DNA of 64,000 nucleotides from Microstegium vimineum (Eukaryota > Streptophyta > Magnoliopsida > Poales > Poaceae): NCBI GenBank assembly GCA_022036555.1, contig CM039123.1, positions 12,029,217 through 12,093,216 on the forward strand. Direction: 5' to 3'. The position numbers were made by a program, and so were the translations under genes. The notes under the pieces were generated by a model. It saw only the letters and a program-made list of their open reading frames with translations. It searched no databases and was not told where the DNA came from. Of this stretch, positions 46,438 through 58,898 are shown in pieces (the stretch's first letter is position 1; every line of letters begins with the position of its first letter).

Positions 46438-47131
46438 ATGTCTAGAGGAGGTTCGTCAAGAGGGAAGGGTTCGAGCAGTGGAAGGGGAAAGGGGAAGGGA
46501 GGACCAGTTGTGTGGCCGGGGAGACTTGACCCTGATTATTTTATGGAAGCAGATTATCTTTTTCCAGAGGAGAGCAAGAATGATTTCCGTGGAAATAACA
46601 AGCTCAGAGGCTACGATGACCGTAAAGAAGAATGGCCAAGATGCATGCATGGTGAGGATTGTTTAGTGCAGATGTTTCTAGATGGTATTGACGGAGGTCG
46701 GCGTTTCTTCAAGTGCCCACGAGCTTTGGTAAATGCTATTGCTATCCTATACTAGTTTTTTTTTCACAAAATTCTCATAACTCACATTACACTTTTGTTA
46801 CAGTCTTCGGAGTCGGAAGAATTTTGTGGGTTCGTTAGGTGGGTGGATCCTCCTGTATCTATTTTCCCCATCAACAATACATGTACTACCTACAGGATCG
46901 CATCCAAGATCTGGAAAGGGACCTTGGCCACTACGAAGCCGAAGCCGAAGACGACGGCAACAACAATCCGAGTTCATAAGAGACACTGTGCACCGATCCA
47001 GGTTGTACATGCCTTTTCACACAAAGAAGGGACCACCATCACCGCCACCACCACCTCCACTGCCTCCACAAACATTAGGTGGATATTGTAAAGAAGGTGC
47101 AACACAATACGCTATGTGGGAACACTACTAG
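46438..47131 (+). pseudogene. GRF-type zinc-finger protein, frameshifted
   Basis: The ATG at 46438 opens a Gly/Ser/Lys-rich start (MSRGGSSRGKGSSSGRGKGK) followed by WPRCMHGEDCLV, DGIDGGRRFFKCPRA and, after an intron (donor TTG/GTAAAT near 46729, acceptor TTACAG at 46801-46803), EFCGFVRWVDPP. The Cys, GRRFFKCP and CGFVRW pattern is the GRF zinc finger, split by the intron. Beyond this a coiled-coil-like stretch (YYLQDRIQDLERDLGHYE) reads in another frame, then a Pro run and TQYAMWEHY. A one-base shift near 46865 and a TAA near 46977 break it. It sits 70 bp before the copia insertion. Confidence 0.65.
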
Positions 47132-47201
47132 AACTTGGCTATGTTGGACTATGTTATTGCTATTTCATTTACCTAAGGCATGTTAGGATTAGTTTAGAAC
47201 A

Positions 47202-48463
47202 TGTAAGGAACTGATTAGCCTAGAAGGGGAGTGAATAGGCCTGTTTAAAACAACTTGACACTTTTCTGTTAGCACAGGCCCGACACTGCCGGCCTTGGGT
47301 CCGGCACTGCCGGGGTGCCCGGCACTGCTGCTCTCTGGGGCGGCAGTGCTGGTCACCTAGACAGAGCTAAGCACAATTCAAAATATATAACTCGAATGGA
47401 AATTGTGCTTAAATAGAAACCTTCCTAGAGGTGTGAGGAACCTCTAGCACCACCTAAAAGTGGTTGCAACACACCCACGGAGTAGATTGGGTCCAAACCC
47501 TAGAAATCACCTTGCAAGCAATATATATCAAAGTAAAGTAACAAGCACATGATGACACAAGATTTGACCCGTGGTTCAGCTCGCCACCAAGGCTTGCCTA
47601 TGTCCACGTTGTTGAGGTGCGCCACACAAGGCTCAAGCTCGCCACAAAGGCTAGCTCTTTCCTCGGTCTCAAGTCAAGAGAATGAATTCTTGAGATGAGG
47701 GGAAATGTATTAGCAATTGGGTGTTACAAACCTCCCTAGGCTGCCACACGAAGGTGGCAAGCTCAAGGGCGATGCCTAGCCGGCTAGGAGCAAAGCTCTA
47801 AGAGTAACAAACTCAAACCTCCGGCCACCACGCAAACCAAATGCTTGTAGGAGTTGAAGATCCGAGGGAGAAGCTTCTTCTCAAGCTTGGAGGCTAAATC
47901 TCTCAAAGGTTGATTGCAAATGAATAGAGGAGAGTGGTTGGGCACCAAGGGAGAAGGGAGAGCAAGAAGAGAGCTTCTCTGTTCTGTTTCACGAAGTGAG
48001 AAAGAAGGAATGACAGAACTAGCCGTTGGGGGTGTGTGAGGAGGTAAGAAAGACCCCTCCACTGTCCAATGGGCATATCAAGTCGCGACAGTGCCGGCCT
48101 AGGGCCCGGCACTGCCGGCCTGGCAGAAACAGCAAAGAGATGAAACTTCGAATAGCTGGCTGTTTTGCCTACTATGTATATGGAGGTATATGATATTTGG
48201 ATAGATATAGCATTTGGTTCACTTGTTGGCATGCGTGTTGAATCCCTCTTAATAGTACGACATACCTAACTCAAATTCGAAATATAAAATGAATTAAAGT
48301 CCTTTGAGCTTGTTGCCATGCACTTTTGTAATTGGAGGGGTCCGCCAACCTGTTCATCAACCTAGTTTCATTTAACCTGCTTGTCATACTTGTAAAGTCT
48401 CATTAGTTCTCTAATTGCGTTGTCATATCACCAAAACCCACTTAAGGCTTGATTGCACTTTCA
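47202..48463 (-). repeat. 3' LTR of copia element 1
   Basis: 1262 bp, TGTAAGGAAC to GCACTTTCA on the plus strand. In the first ~220 bp it differs from the LTR at 57655 by about ten positions, so these LTRs are clearly older than those of the gypsy element. The minus-strand frames 47784-48232 are not protein genes. Confidence 0.92.
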
Positions 48464-48476
48464 ATCTCCCCTTTTT
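48464..48476 (-). other. Polypurine tract of copia element 1
   Basis: The minus strand reads AAAAAGGGGAGAT directly before the LTR start TGAAAGTGCA. Confidence 0.85.
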
Positions 48477-49217
48477 GGTGATTGATGACAACACACTTAG
48501 AGCTTACAAAAGTGAAGTAATAATCTGAGACAATGCAAGTCATGGGTGTAGGAGCTCCCCCTAAATGTGTGAATAGGAATTTTAATTTCCAATTTGGCAT
48601 GAAAAGCCAAAATTCACACAATGGAGTGAAATAGGGCTCTTCCTACATCCATAGCTGCTGTGGGGTGCTGAAACAAAGTGTCACAAGAATATACATGATG
48701 CATATGAACCTGTCTCAAACACAAATCAGAGTGCTTGCTGTTGAGCAGTCCGGCACTGCCGGCCTTAGGCCTGGCACTGCCGGCCTGGCTGTAGACAGCA
48801 AGCCTATGGAAGCACAAGCACGACCACACAACACAATATAAAAGTAAACTAAATGCACACTAAGACAATCATGATATATATGAGAGAGTACAAGTCCACA
48901 AATAACACAAATCAAGTACTTAAGTGACAATATTACAAAAAATAGGTTTTCATGTTTCTCTCTCATCTCACAAACTAACACCTAAGATAACTAGCAGCTG
49001 CTCCTCCATGACCGTCGACGATTTGTACCCCCTTCACTTAGTAATTCTCCCACTTTGGCAACAAGTCACCAAAAATAAGAGAAGAACAAAGCAAAAAGAA
49101 TACAAACTAGTCGCTATCCTCATCCATATGGTCATCTTCATCATCATCATCATCATCATCAGGAAATCCTATGAAGTGAACACTGGGAGCTGAGGCACGT
49201 TTACTGCATCTCCGAGT
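48477..49217 (-). other. Untranslated region after ORF3, copia element 1
   Basis: Non-coding internal DNA between ORF3 and the polypurine tract. It includes a CATCAT microsatellite near 49138-49160 and two close copies of GGCACTGCCGGCCT near 48750-48785. Confidence 0.6.
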
Positions 49218-50627
49218 CTACGGCTGCTGAATCTCCTCCTCCTCCTCCTCCTCATCCTCCTCCTCATCATCATCCTCATCATAGGTAGACTCCTCACTGA
49301 GCTCTGGTAGAGGTGTAGGTGGAGATAGCTGCCTGAGACCCTGCTCCTGTCTGAACTGTCTGATCTCAAGTCTGATCTGGTAAGCATGGTTCTTGGCATA
49401 GAAGATGCCACTGAATATCTTCTTCAAGATCCTGCCAAGCTTACCCTTCTTCTTGCCTCTGCTAGCTGCTGCTCGGGAAGACTCAGGGATATCAGAAGCT
49501 GTTGCCCTGCCTCTACTAGGGGCTGTCTGAACAGTGGAGTGCACGAACTTCTCACATCTATAAGGCTCATGGACTGTATCCCTGTTGAACACACGCCCAG
49601 AAACCCTCTCAATGATGAACATGAGATATGGTGCATAGGGAATGTCTCTCCTAGCATCATCAGCTGCAATGAATAACTCATTCCAAATGAAGCGAGACAC
49701 TGTGAAAGCCTGTCTGTTGGTCTTCATTCTGAGCAAAGCATTCTTGGAAGAGCTATATAGATTGGAAGCAGCCCCAATCTTAGGATAGAGAGTGGTCCTG
49801 AAGAGGTTATTGAGGATATAGTACTTGCTTCTCAACCCCTTCACAAGACCATCAACCTCTTTAGGCTTAATGTAGAGAGAAGAAATCTCATGATTCTCTA
49901 AAAGTCTCTCATTATGAAGATCATAAAACCCTCTGTCCTGCTCTCCAAACCCAAGTAACCTAGCAAAGGTCACATAGTCCAGTCTGTAGTGAAAACCCTG
50001 TGTCATCCAATGAATTACATCATTCTGCCTGTCCAGAAAGTAAGTGGCAAAGAACTGATAGATGATCTCAGTATTCCAATCATTTGCAAAACCCATCCAA
50101 TCATACATGTTCAGTTGCTTGCACAGGTCAACTACTAGATCAAAATCTGGATCTTTCTTGTTCTCAATATGCTCCCAATCAACATACTTCATCTTGATGA
50201 TCTTGGGCTTCTTTGCATTGAAAAGCACGGAAAGATAATAGCCAGAGTGGAATGTGTTCTAGAATCTATAGTCAACTCCCATATCATTTGGCACACTATA
50301 GGGAAAGATCTCCCTCTACTCCTGGATAGTCCTGAACTGATTCTGATAATTGATTCTCTCTCTTGCACGGGAGTCCTGTGGTGGCCTCACCATTACCTCC
50401 TCATTATGCTCAATAATATAAGATCCATCAAATAGCTCAAGATGTGGAGGTGTCCATGGGCAACCACCCTCAATGAGAGTCCTCCCAGCCATCTGCAACT
50501 CAGATTCTTGCCTTATCCTCTGTCTAGGATTCAAGCCATCATCAACACCACCTCTGCCTCCTCTGACAGCACGAGCCTTTTTCCTTGGCTCCTTCCCCTT
50601 CGCACCACTCGGTCCTCTGACATCCAT
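49218..50627 (-). pseudogene. ORF3 (post-pol ORF) of copia element 1
   Basis: About 470 codons from ATG 50627 to the stop at 49218, interrupted by TAG at 50316-50318 and 50259-50261. It has a basic N-terminus (KGKEPRKKARAVRGGRGG), a central globular region (KMKYVDWEHIENKKD, then EIIYQFFATYFLDRQNDVIH and HYRLDYVTFARLLGFGEQDR) resembling the domain annotated as putative plant transposon protein, a KKKGKLGRILKKIFSG block and a long acidic tail. I see no signal peptide and no transmembrane segment, so despite its env-like position it is not an obvious envelope. The element 2 copy is nearly intact and confirms the frame. Confidence 0.75.
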
Positions 50628-51485
50628 CTATGCATTAAAAAGGAGATAATGTTAAGTTGCTGCACTTCGAATAGTGACTGGAAACCTAGTGGAGAAATTC
50701 AATAAAAAATGAGAGTCAATGGTTGATTAGAGAAGCAATATGCATTGGTGCTGCTGCCCAGAGCCCGGCCTGGTGCAGACAACACCCATACATGCTTTTC
50801 TAATCCACCATGGAATCTAGGTTTTGACCAAATCTAACTACCAGAGATACATCACCATACATAATGCAACTACTAACAATCTAAATCCCATCTCAAAATC
50901 CATACATTGCATAGATCGATCCAACCTAGGGTTTCAAGTTATTACCTTTGAAAAAGAGTGAAGAGGACGAAGAAGGGCTGGCTTGAGTGGAGCTTGACGC
51001 AGGGAGGAAGATCCTCCACACCTCCTCCAATGGCAGCACCTCCGAAGGGCGGCACCGCCGGGGAGAAGAGAGGGACCTCCGGGCTCCCTAGGTCTCCTTT
51101 GAGTTGAGAGAGGAGATGAGAGGTGTTTCTGTTGGGAGGAAACTGCTTGGGATGGATTCCCCTCGGGCTAAGGTTAGGAATAAAAGAGAAACCAAAGGGA
51201 TGGAGTCCGGACCCGACAGCCCTAGGCTGTTAAGTCACGCACTGCCAGGCCAGGTCCGGCACTGCTGGCCTGCCAGGGCAGTGAGGTTCTATGCCACTTC
51301 ATACTATATATTTATGCACTTGTAGACACATACCCCTTGCCATATGCTGGTCAGTAAGCAAATCATCAATACATACTATGACCAACATATTCAAGTTTCT
51401 TTCAAAATTGGTTTTCAAGCACATAATTAAAATTTTCAAAGTTTTGCCTATGTCGCTAGGTGGACAAACAAATGTGTGCTATAGT
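50628..51485 (-). other. Spacer between pol and ORF3, copia element 1
   Basis: No coding signal. Contains CCGGCACTG-type motifs near 50760 and 51240 and matches the element 2 spacer at 61110-62034. Confidence 0.6.
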
Positions 51486-54400
51486 TCAAACCACGTTATG
51501 AGAATCAAGTATATTCAGCTCACTACGCAAAGCACAAAACCTTGTCTCATCGAGAGGCTTAGTGAAGATATCGGCTAGTTGCTTTTCGGTGCTCACATGG
51601 CGAATTGCGATATCTCCTTTTAATTCGTGGTCTCTCAAGAAGTGATGACGGATGTCTATGTGTTTGGTTCTAGAGTGACTAATCGGGTTATTTGCGAGTT
51701 TGATGGCACTCTCGTTATCACACAAGAGAGGTATCTTGGTGAATTGACATCCGAAATCTTTTAAGGTTAGCCTCATCCAAAGTAGTTGAGCACAACATGC
51801 GCCGGCTGCAACATACTCGGCCTCGGCGGTGGAAAGGGCTACATAATTTTTCTTTTTAGAACTCCAAGACACTAGGGACTGTCCAAGGAATTGACACGTC
51901 CCTGAAGTGCTTTTTCGGTCTACCTTGCAACCGGCGTAATCGGAATCCGAATACCCAAGTAGATCGAACTTAGAGCCCTTAGGATACCATAAGCCAAGGT
52001 TAGGAATGAAAACTAGATATCTCAAGATTCTCTTAACGGCCACCAAGTGTCACTCTTTCGGGTTAGCTTGAAATCTAGCACACATGCACACACTAAGCAT
52101 TATGTCTGGCCTAGATGCGCATAAGTAAAGGAGAGAGCCGATCATGGAGCGATATACCTTTATGTCCACGGATTTCCCTCCTTTCATCAAGATCAAGATG
52201 TCCATTGGTTGGCATGGGAGTCTTGATTGGCTTTGCATTTACCATGTCAAACTTTCTCAACATGTCATGGGTGTACTTGGTTTGGCATAAGAAAGTCCCG
52301 TCCTTAAGTTGGTTGATTTGAAAACCGAGGAAGAACTTTAGCTCACCCATCATAGACATCTCAAATCTCTTAGTCATGATCCTACTAAACTCATCACAAA
52401 AGGATTGGTTAGTACTACCAAATATTATGTCATCGACATATATTTGGCACACAAAGATATCATTATTGACTTTATGAGTGAAGAGAGTAGGATCCGCTTT
52501 GCCTATTTCAAAGCCTTGTTTGAGTAAGAATTCCTTAAGGCATTCATACCATGCTCTTGGTGCTTGCTTAAGCCCATAGAGAGCCTTATGGAGCTTGAAG
52601 ACATGATGTGGGAACTTGGGATCTTCAAAACCCGGTGGCTGCTCAACATAGACCAACTCTTGGATAGGGTCGTTGAGAAATGCACTCTTCACATCCATTT
52701 GATATAGCTTGAAATCATGGTGGGCAGCATAGGCTAGAAGCATTCGAATTGCTTCAAGTCTAGCCACTGGTGCATAAGTCTCTTCAAAGTCCAAGCCCTC
52801 CACTTGAGTGAACCCTTGAGCAACCAATCTTGCTTTGTTCGTTGTCACCACGCCTTGTTCATCTTGCTTATTGCGGAAGACCCATTTGGTTCCAATCACA
52901 TTGGTATTTGGTCTTTCCACCAAGGACCAAACTTGATTTCGCTCAAAGTTGTTGAGCTCTTCTTGCATAGCCATCACCCAATCCGGATCATTGAGAGCTT
53001 ACTCAACCTTGAGAGGTTCCAAAGAGGAGACAAAAGAGTAAAATTGACAAAAATTTGCCAAATGTGAATGAGTAGTTACCCCCTTTCGAAGACTCCCAAG
53101 TATGTTATCAACATGATGATCTCTTTGAATTGTTTGCCTCAATCTTGGGTATTCTATGGCTTCTTGTTCATTAGCTTGGTCTTCATACTCATACTCTTCA
53201 AATATTGGTTGTAGGTTTACTGGGCTTGCTGGAGAGCTTGCTGCTGCCTGTCTGCTTGGTCCGGCAGTGCCGGCCACTGGCACAGAGGCCTGACCAGGGA
53301 GCACTGCTGGCCCATTTTCTTCAACTCTTGGGGCAGTAGCTTCAGCACCTTGAGGTTCCACTTCTATGGCCTGGACTTCTTATGGCCTAATGTCACCAAT
53401 GGCCATGTTCTTGATTGCTTCACAAGGTGGTTCCTCATTACCTACAACCACTTGATCAATTTGCTCTACTTGAGAGCCATTAGATTCATCAAATGTCACA
53501 TCTATCGCGATTTCAATTTTCCCTAAGGTCTTGTTGAATACACGATAGACATGCTCATTTGATCCATAACCAAGAAGAAAACCTTCATCAACTTTAGGTG
53601 CAAACTTAGAGGTTTTGGGTTTCTTGTTAAGTATGAAGCACTTGCACCCAAAAACTCTAAAGTATGACACCTTTGGTTTGTTACCGGTTAAAAGATCATA
53701 TGAAGTCTTCTTCAAGATCTTGTGTAGATAAAGCCGGTTGATGGCATGGCAAGCGGTGTTGACGGCTTCGGCCCAAAAGATATCCGAAGTCTTGTACTCA
53801 TCTAGCATTGTCCTTGTCATGTCAATGAGTGTCCGGTTCTTCCTCTCTACTACACCATTTTGTTGAGGGGTGTATAGAACTGAAAACTCATGCTTGATGC
53901 CCTCATCATCAAGAAACTCCTCCACTTGAGTGTTCTTGAATTCGGTTCCATTGTCACTACGAACTTTCTTGATTTAGAACCCGAATTCTCTTTGCGCTCT
54001 TCTAATGAAGGTCTTCACCTTTTCTTGCACTTGTGCCTTATCATACATGAAGAACACCCAAGTGAATCGAGTAAAGTCATCATCAATAACTAAACCATGT
54101 TTGTTATCGCCAATGCTTATGTAGGCACCGGTCCAAAGAGATCCATGTGTATTAGCTCCAATGGTTGCTTGGTGGAGACAATGCTCTTTGATGGGTGAGG
54201 TGCACCTACTTGTTTTCCGGCTTGGCAAGCACTACAAATTCTATCTTTCTCAAAATTAACATTTGTTAGTCCGAGAATGTGTTCATCTTTTAGGAGTTTG
54301 GCCAAGTTCCTCATCCCAACATGAGCTAGTCGGCGATGCCATATCCAACCCATGCTAGATTTTGCCACTAAACAAGTCTCAAGCTTAGCTTTAATTTTGT

Positions 54401-55531
54401 TGAAATCAACTAGGTAAAGCTTGCCCTTCAAACGACCCGTAAAGATAATAGAGGAATCCTCCCTCTTAAAGACTTCCACACCCTTATCTGTAAAGAGACA
54501 ATTGTATCACATCTCACACAATTGAGAAACAGACAACAAGTTGTAACTCAACGAATTCACATGTAAAACATTTGAGATAGAATGTTCAAGAGTAATAGCA
54601 ACTTTACCAAGACCAATCACTTCCCCTTTGGAGTTGTCACCGAAGATGATATTCTCACTTACATTTGAAGTTGGGGAATATGATGAGAACATACTCTTCT
54701 CTCCGGTCATATGATTTGTACATCCACTATCAAGCACCCAACTTGATCCACCGGAGGATATGCCTGAAAAACAAGTTTAGTTCCTAGATTTAGGTCCCCA
54801 ATCAATCTTGGAGCCTTGCATGTTAGTCACAACAATTTTGGGAACCCAAATGTTCATGCTTCTTTTATCATGTTTCTCATCACCCACAAATTCTGCAATA
54901 ACTTTACCACGGTCATTGCATTTCAACATGTAGCATGAGGACAAACTTCCTTGTGGTGACCTTGCCTTTGGTTGATAAGCAAACTTATTTTTGGCCACCC
55001 AGATTGAGTCCTTGGGTTTCTGAGAAACCTGCTTTTGCTTGGGTATCCTCTTGGCATGGACTTGAGCTTGGGTTTGATCAGGTGAAGCACTGGTAGCCTT
55101 CCCTTTAGTGGGGCGCGACACTGTCGACCTCTGGTTCAACAGAGCAGCTGTCTGTGCAGGCTTATCTTCACCAATGTTTCCCTTCTTCTCAAACCTAACA
55201 CACTCAATGCCTTTTACCATTTTTCTTCCATTGGTTTTACCTCCTTGAGTGTGTCCGAACTCATCCTTGATTGATGGATGCCTTCCATCTTTGTATTGAA
55301 TTTTTTGGGCTCAACTTTGCCTTTGTCACTCTTTCTAGAAACTGAGATAACATTGTTGAGCCTTGCTATCTCTTTCTTCATGGCCTCCATGTAGGCAAGG
55401 TTAGTGGAATAATCATTCAAATCAATATTATAGCATTTTCCACAACCTTGACTAGTGGATGGAGAAGAGGCATCATTTGTCTGAGTGAGATGTGAGTTTC
55501 TCTCCCAAAGAAGGTTGTATTGTCCCTCAAG
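51486..55531 (-). pseudogene. Copia pol of element 1, multiply disrupted
   Basis: Domain order on the minus strand: aspartic protease (MLDSGCTNHMTG, near 54735); GAG-pre-integrase zinc region (WHRRLAHVGMRNLAKLL, then CSACQAGKQ, 54350-54200); integrase core (WTGAYISIGDNKH..., SDNGTEF, then TPQQNGVVERKNRTL, 54130-53800); reverse transcriptase (NVIGTKWVFRNKQ, then ARLVAQGF and YVDDIIFGS, 52977-52111); RNase H (GYSDSDYAGCKVDRKSTSG, then STAEAEYVA, 52046-51486). Stops or frameshifts occur near 55531, 55215, 54510, 53974, 53380, 52999, 52190 and 52050, so it is inactive. Integrase before RT is the copia order. Confidence 0.9.
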
Positions 55532-57604
55532 CTATTGATGCTTTTCAACTAAGCCACAATGCTTTTGCTTGAGTTCACTATACTCCTTCCTAGTGAGAGC
55601 ATGAGCTTCTTTTTCCTTGGCTAAAGCCTTGGTCAAAGAGCTCACCTCACTCCTCTCTAATGCAAGAGCTTTCTCACTAGCAATATAAAGATCCTCTTGT
55701 TTGATAAGAGTCTTCTCTCTAGATGCTAGCTCAGCTTTGGTTGCCTCTAATTCACCCATTAGATTAGCAATGAAGATCTTGGTCTTATCATCCATATTTT
55801 TAGTTATTTCATTTATTTCTTTATCACTAGATTCATCATCACTAGAGTAATCTCTAGAATCACTACTAGAGATGTCTTTAGGGGGAGGAGTTATGGGTTT
55901 TGATTTTGGTTTTACCTTTTCACCCTTTGCCATGAGACAAATGTGAGGGGAGCATTCATCATCATCGAACATGTTGTTGAAGAGCCTTGGTGAAGGGGAT
56001 GGCTTGTGAATTGCAATGGTTGCCATCTCCTCATTTTCACTTGTGGTTTCTTCTGTTGAGTCCCACTCATGCCCAATGTGTGTTTCACCCACATATCTCT
56101 TGCTCATCTTATGGTCACCCTTGTCTTCTCTCTTGCCTTTGCCAAACTTGTTTTCTTTCTTCTTATTTGGGCAATCGGCAATGAAGTGTTCGGTGCTACC
56201 ACACTTGTAGCAAGTTCTTGATTTCTTGTTTGTGAACTTTCTTCTTGTGAGCTTGTACCCATTCTTCTTTAAGCCCTTGTTGAATCTTCTCATGAATAAG
56301 GCCATATCATCTATGTTCTCGTCTTGCTCATCTTCGCTTTCACCATCACTTGATGTTGGAGCTTTGGGTTGATGCTTGATGGCTTTAGTTGCTTGAGCTT
56401 TGCTTGAGGAAGCTTGCTTGCTTGCTCATCTTCTTGTGCTCTTGCTTGCCTTGGGAGCTACCTCCTTGATCTTCATCCCTTCCAATCTTGCTTGCATCTC
56501 TCCAAGCTTCTTCCTCTCAAGTGCTTCTTCTGTTTGCAAATCAAATGTGATTATTCTTTCAAGCATATCACTTGGTGTGAAGTACTCAAACTTCTTATCT
56601 CTAATCAATGTTACCACGGTCTCATTCTTTGGAGAATAGGCTTCGAGCATGATCTTGACAACCTTGTGGTCATTGAATTCTTCACCACCAAGTCCTCTAA
56701 TCTTTCCAACTATCACCATCAACCTATCAAACATCTCTTGTGGCCCTTCACCTTCATTGATCACAAACCGGTTGAGCTTGGCCATGTATAGATCAATCTT
56801 GGACTGTCTTACTTTGCTTACACCCTCATCTGCAAGGTGCAAGGTGTCCCATATCTCCTTGGTAACCTCCAAGCCCATCACCTTGTTGTACTCATCACCA
56901 TCCAATGCACTTAGCAACACACTAGTTGCTTGTGCATTGAGTTGTATGCAGCGAAGCTCGGTGGTGGTGGGGCTTGTAGGATCCACCGGAGGCTCACATC
57001 CTCTATGGACAATCTCCCAAGCACCGGGGTGAAGACCTACAAGATAAGCCTTCATCAAGTGTTTCCACTTGGCAAAGTTGGTCCCATCAAAATGAGGCAA
57101 CTTGCCGGCGGAAACATGAAAGAGAGGTTTATGATCATGGTTAGAAATGGATGAATAGTTAAAGGATACGGCGGAGTATGTATTGCTGCCATCATCCTTC
57201 TTCTTCTTCTCATCTTTCTTCACTATCTTGGAGGCTTGGTATGATGCATCATCATCACCGTCGGAGCTACTTGATTCAACCTCCACTTGAGAGGCTTGCT
57301 CTTTGCTCTTCTTTAGCTCCTCTTCCTTTTCCTTGAGCTCCTTCTTGAGAGCTCTTACTTCTCTTCTATGAAGCTTCTCGGCAAGCTTCAATCTCTTGGC
57401 TTCATTGATTGCATCTTCTTCTTTTTGCTTTTTCTTTGCTTCTCTTCTCAATCTTCTTTCTTCCTTTCTTTTTGCTTTCTCTCTAGCGGATATGGCAGGA
57501 GTGGTCAAGTAATTTTCTGAGTCCACGCTCTCATTGCTGCTGTCCGTGGAGTGCAAATCCACCTTCTTAGGGTCAACCATCTTGACATTTCCCTCTTCGG
57601 CCAT
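55532..57604 (-). pseudogene. Copia gag of element 1 with premature TGA
   Basis: ATG at 57604. A long highly charged coiled-coil region (REKAKRKEERRLRREAKKKQ..., residues ~37-120) precedes the copia gag region (FDGTNFAKWKHLMKAYLVGL, then WDTLHLADEGVSKVRQSKID), a TGA at 56428-56426, and then in the same frame a Lys-rich part with the CCHC knuckle CYKCGSTEHFIADC near 56215 and an acidic/coiled-coil C-terminus (ELEATKAELASREKTLIKQE) to about 55535. The extended N-terminal coiled coil and long C-terminal tail fit SIRE-lineage Gag. Confidence 0.88.
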
Positions 57605-57640
57605 TACCTTGCACGGTGAAGTGTTTACTAAGGTAACCTT

Positions 57641-57652
57641 GCTCTGATACCA
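57641..57652 (-). other. Primer-binding site (tRNA-iMet) of copia element 1
   Basis: The minus strand reads TGGTATCAGAGC two bases after the 5' LTR, complementary to initiator methionine tRNA. Confidence 0.92.
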
Positions 57653-57654
57653 CT

Positions 57655-58898
57655 TGTAAGGACCTGATTAGCCTAGTGGGGGGGGGGTGAATAGGCTTGT
57701 TTAAAACAACTTGACACTTTTGTGTTAGCACAGGCCCGATACTGCCGGCCTTGGGTCTGGCACTGCCGGGGTGCCCGACACTGCTGCTCTCTGGGGCGGC
57801 AGTGCTGGTCACCTGGACAGAGCTAAGCACAATTCAAAATGTATAACTCGAATGGAAATTGTGCTTAAATAGAAACCTTCCTAGAGGTGTGAGGAACCTT
57901 TAGCACCATCTGAAAGTGGTTGCAACACACCCACGGAGTAGATCGGGTCCAAACCCTAGAAATCACCTTGCAAGCAATATATGTGAAAGTAAAGTAAAAA
58001 GCATATGGTGACACAAGATTTGACCCGTGGTTCAGCTCGCCACAAGGCTTGCCCACGTCCACGTTGTTGAGGTGTGCCACACAAGGCTCAAGCTCGCCAC
58101 AAAGGCTATCTTTTTCCTCGGTCTCAAGTCAAGAGAATGAACTCTTGAGATGAGGGGAAATGTATTAGCAATTGGGTGTTACAAACCTCCCTAGGCTTCC
58201 ACACGAAGGAGGCAAGCTCAAGGGCGACGCCTAGCCGGCTAGGAGCAAAGCTCCAAGAGTAACAAATTCAAACCGCCGGCCACCACGCAAACCAAATGCT
58301 TGTAGGAGTTGAAGATTTGAGGGAGAAGCTTCTTCTCAAGCTTGGAGGCTAAATCTCTCAAAGGTTGATTGCAAATCAACAGAGGAGAGTGGTTGAGCAC
58401 CAAGGGAGAAGGGAGAGCAAGTAGAGAGCTTCTGTTTCACGAAGTGAGAAAGAAGGAATGGTAGAACTAGCCGTTGGGGGTGAGTGAGGAGGTAAGAAAT
58501 ACCCCTCCACTGTCCAACGGGTAGATCAAGTCGCGGCAGCCCGGCACTGCCGGCCTGACAGAAACATCAAAGAGATGAAACTTCGAATAGCTACCTGTTT
58601 TGCCTACTATGTATGTGGAGGTGTATAATATTTGGATAGATATAGCATTTGGTTCACTTGTTGGCATGCGTGTTGAATCCCTCTTAATAGTACGACATAC
58701 CTAACTCAAATTCGAAATATAAAATGAATTAAAGTCATTTGAGCTTGTTGCCATGCACTTTTTTAATTTGAGGGGTCCGCCAACCTATTCATCAACCTCC
58801 TTTCATTTAACCTGCTTGTCATACTTGTAAAGTCTCATTAGTCTCCTAAATATGTCGTCATGTCACCAAAACCCACTTAGGGCTTGATTGCACTTTCA
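57655..58898 (-). repeat. LTR shared by copia elements 1 and 2
   Basis: 1244 bp. On its left it is followed by element 1's primer-binding site, as a 5' LTR; on its right it is preceded by element 2's polypurine tract (58899-58912), as a 3' LTR. There is no second LTR and no TSD between the elements. Confidence 0.92.

Larger units (their letters stand above)
38940..47201 (+). mobile_element. Decayed Mutator-like element with plant mobile domain and GRF genes
   Basis: The plus strand holds, in order, a MuDR/MULE transposase, a plant mobile domain gene with canonical introns, and a GRF zinc-finger gene. GC-rich hairpins lie near both sides (39045-39084; 45787-45954). I could not fix the terminal inverted repeats; the right part is cut by a copia insertion at 47202, so the right terminus may lie outside the window. 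Grouping the three genes in one element is partly inference, although plant mobile domains are known from Mutator-like elements. Confidence 0.6.
47202..58898 (-). mobile_element. Ty1/copia SIRE/Maximus-like element, LTR to LTR
   Basis: 11,697 bp, minus orientation. The 5' LTR is 58898-57655 and the 3' LTR 48463-47202; primer-binding site at 57652-57641, polypurine tract at 48476-48464. Gag, pol and a third ORF between pol and the 3' LTR are present. The length, LTR size, TGAAAGTGCA LTR start and the ORF after pol fit the SIRE/Maximus lineage. GAACA (47197-47201) is the left flank; the right LTR is followed by another element's polypurine tract instead of GAACA, so the TSD partner, if any, is outside the window. 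Confidence 0.9.

Noticed and set aside
47784..48232. Minus-strand frames inside the copia LTR, repeated at 58467
   Set aside because: They are conserved only because the LTR is repeated; stops differ between copies and no protein features are seen.
49138..49165. CATCAT repeat suspected to be a CRISPR-like array
   Set aside because: Simple trinucleotide microsatellite with no spacers; a plant nuclear context also argues against it.
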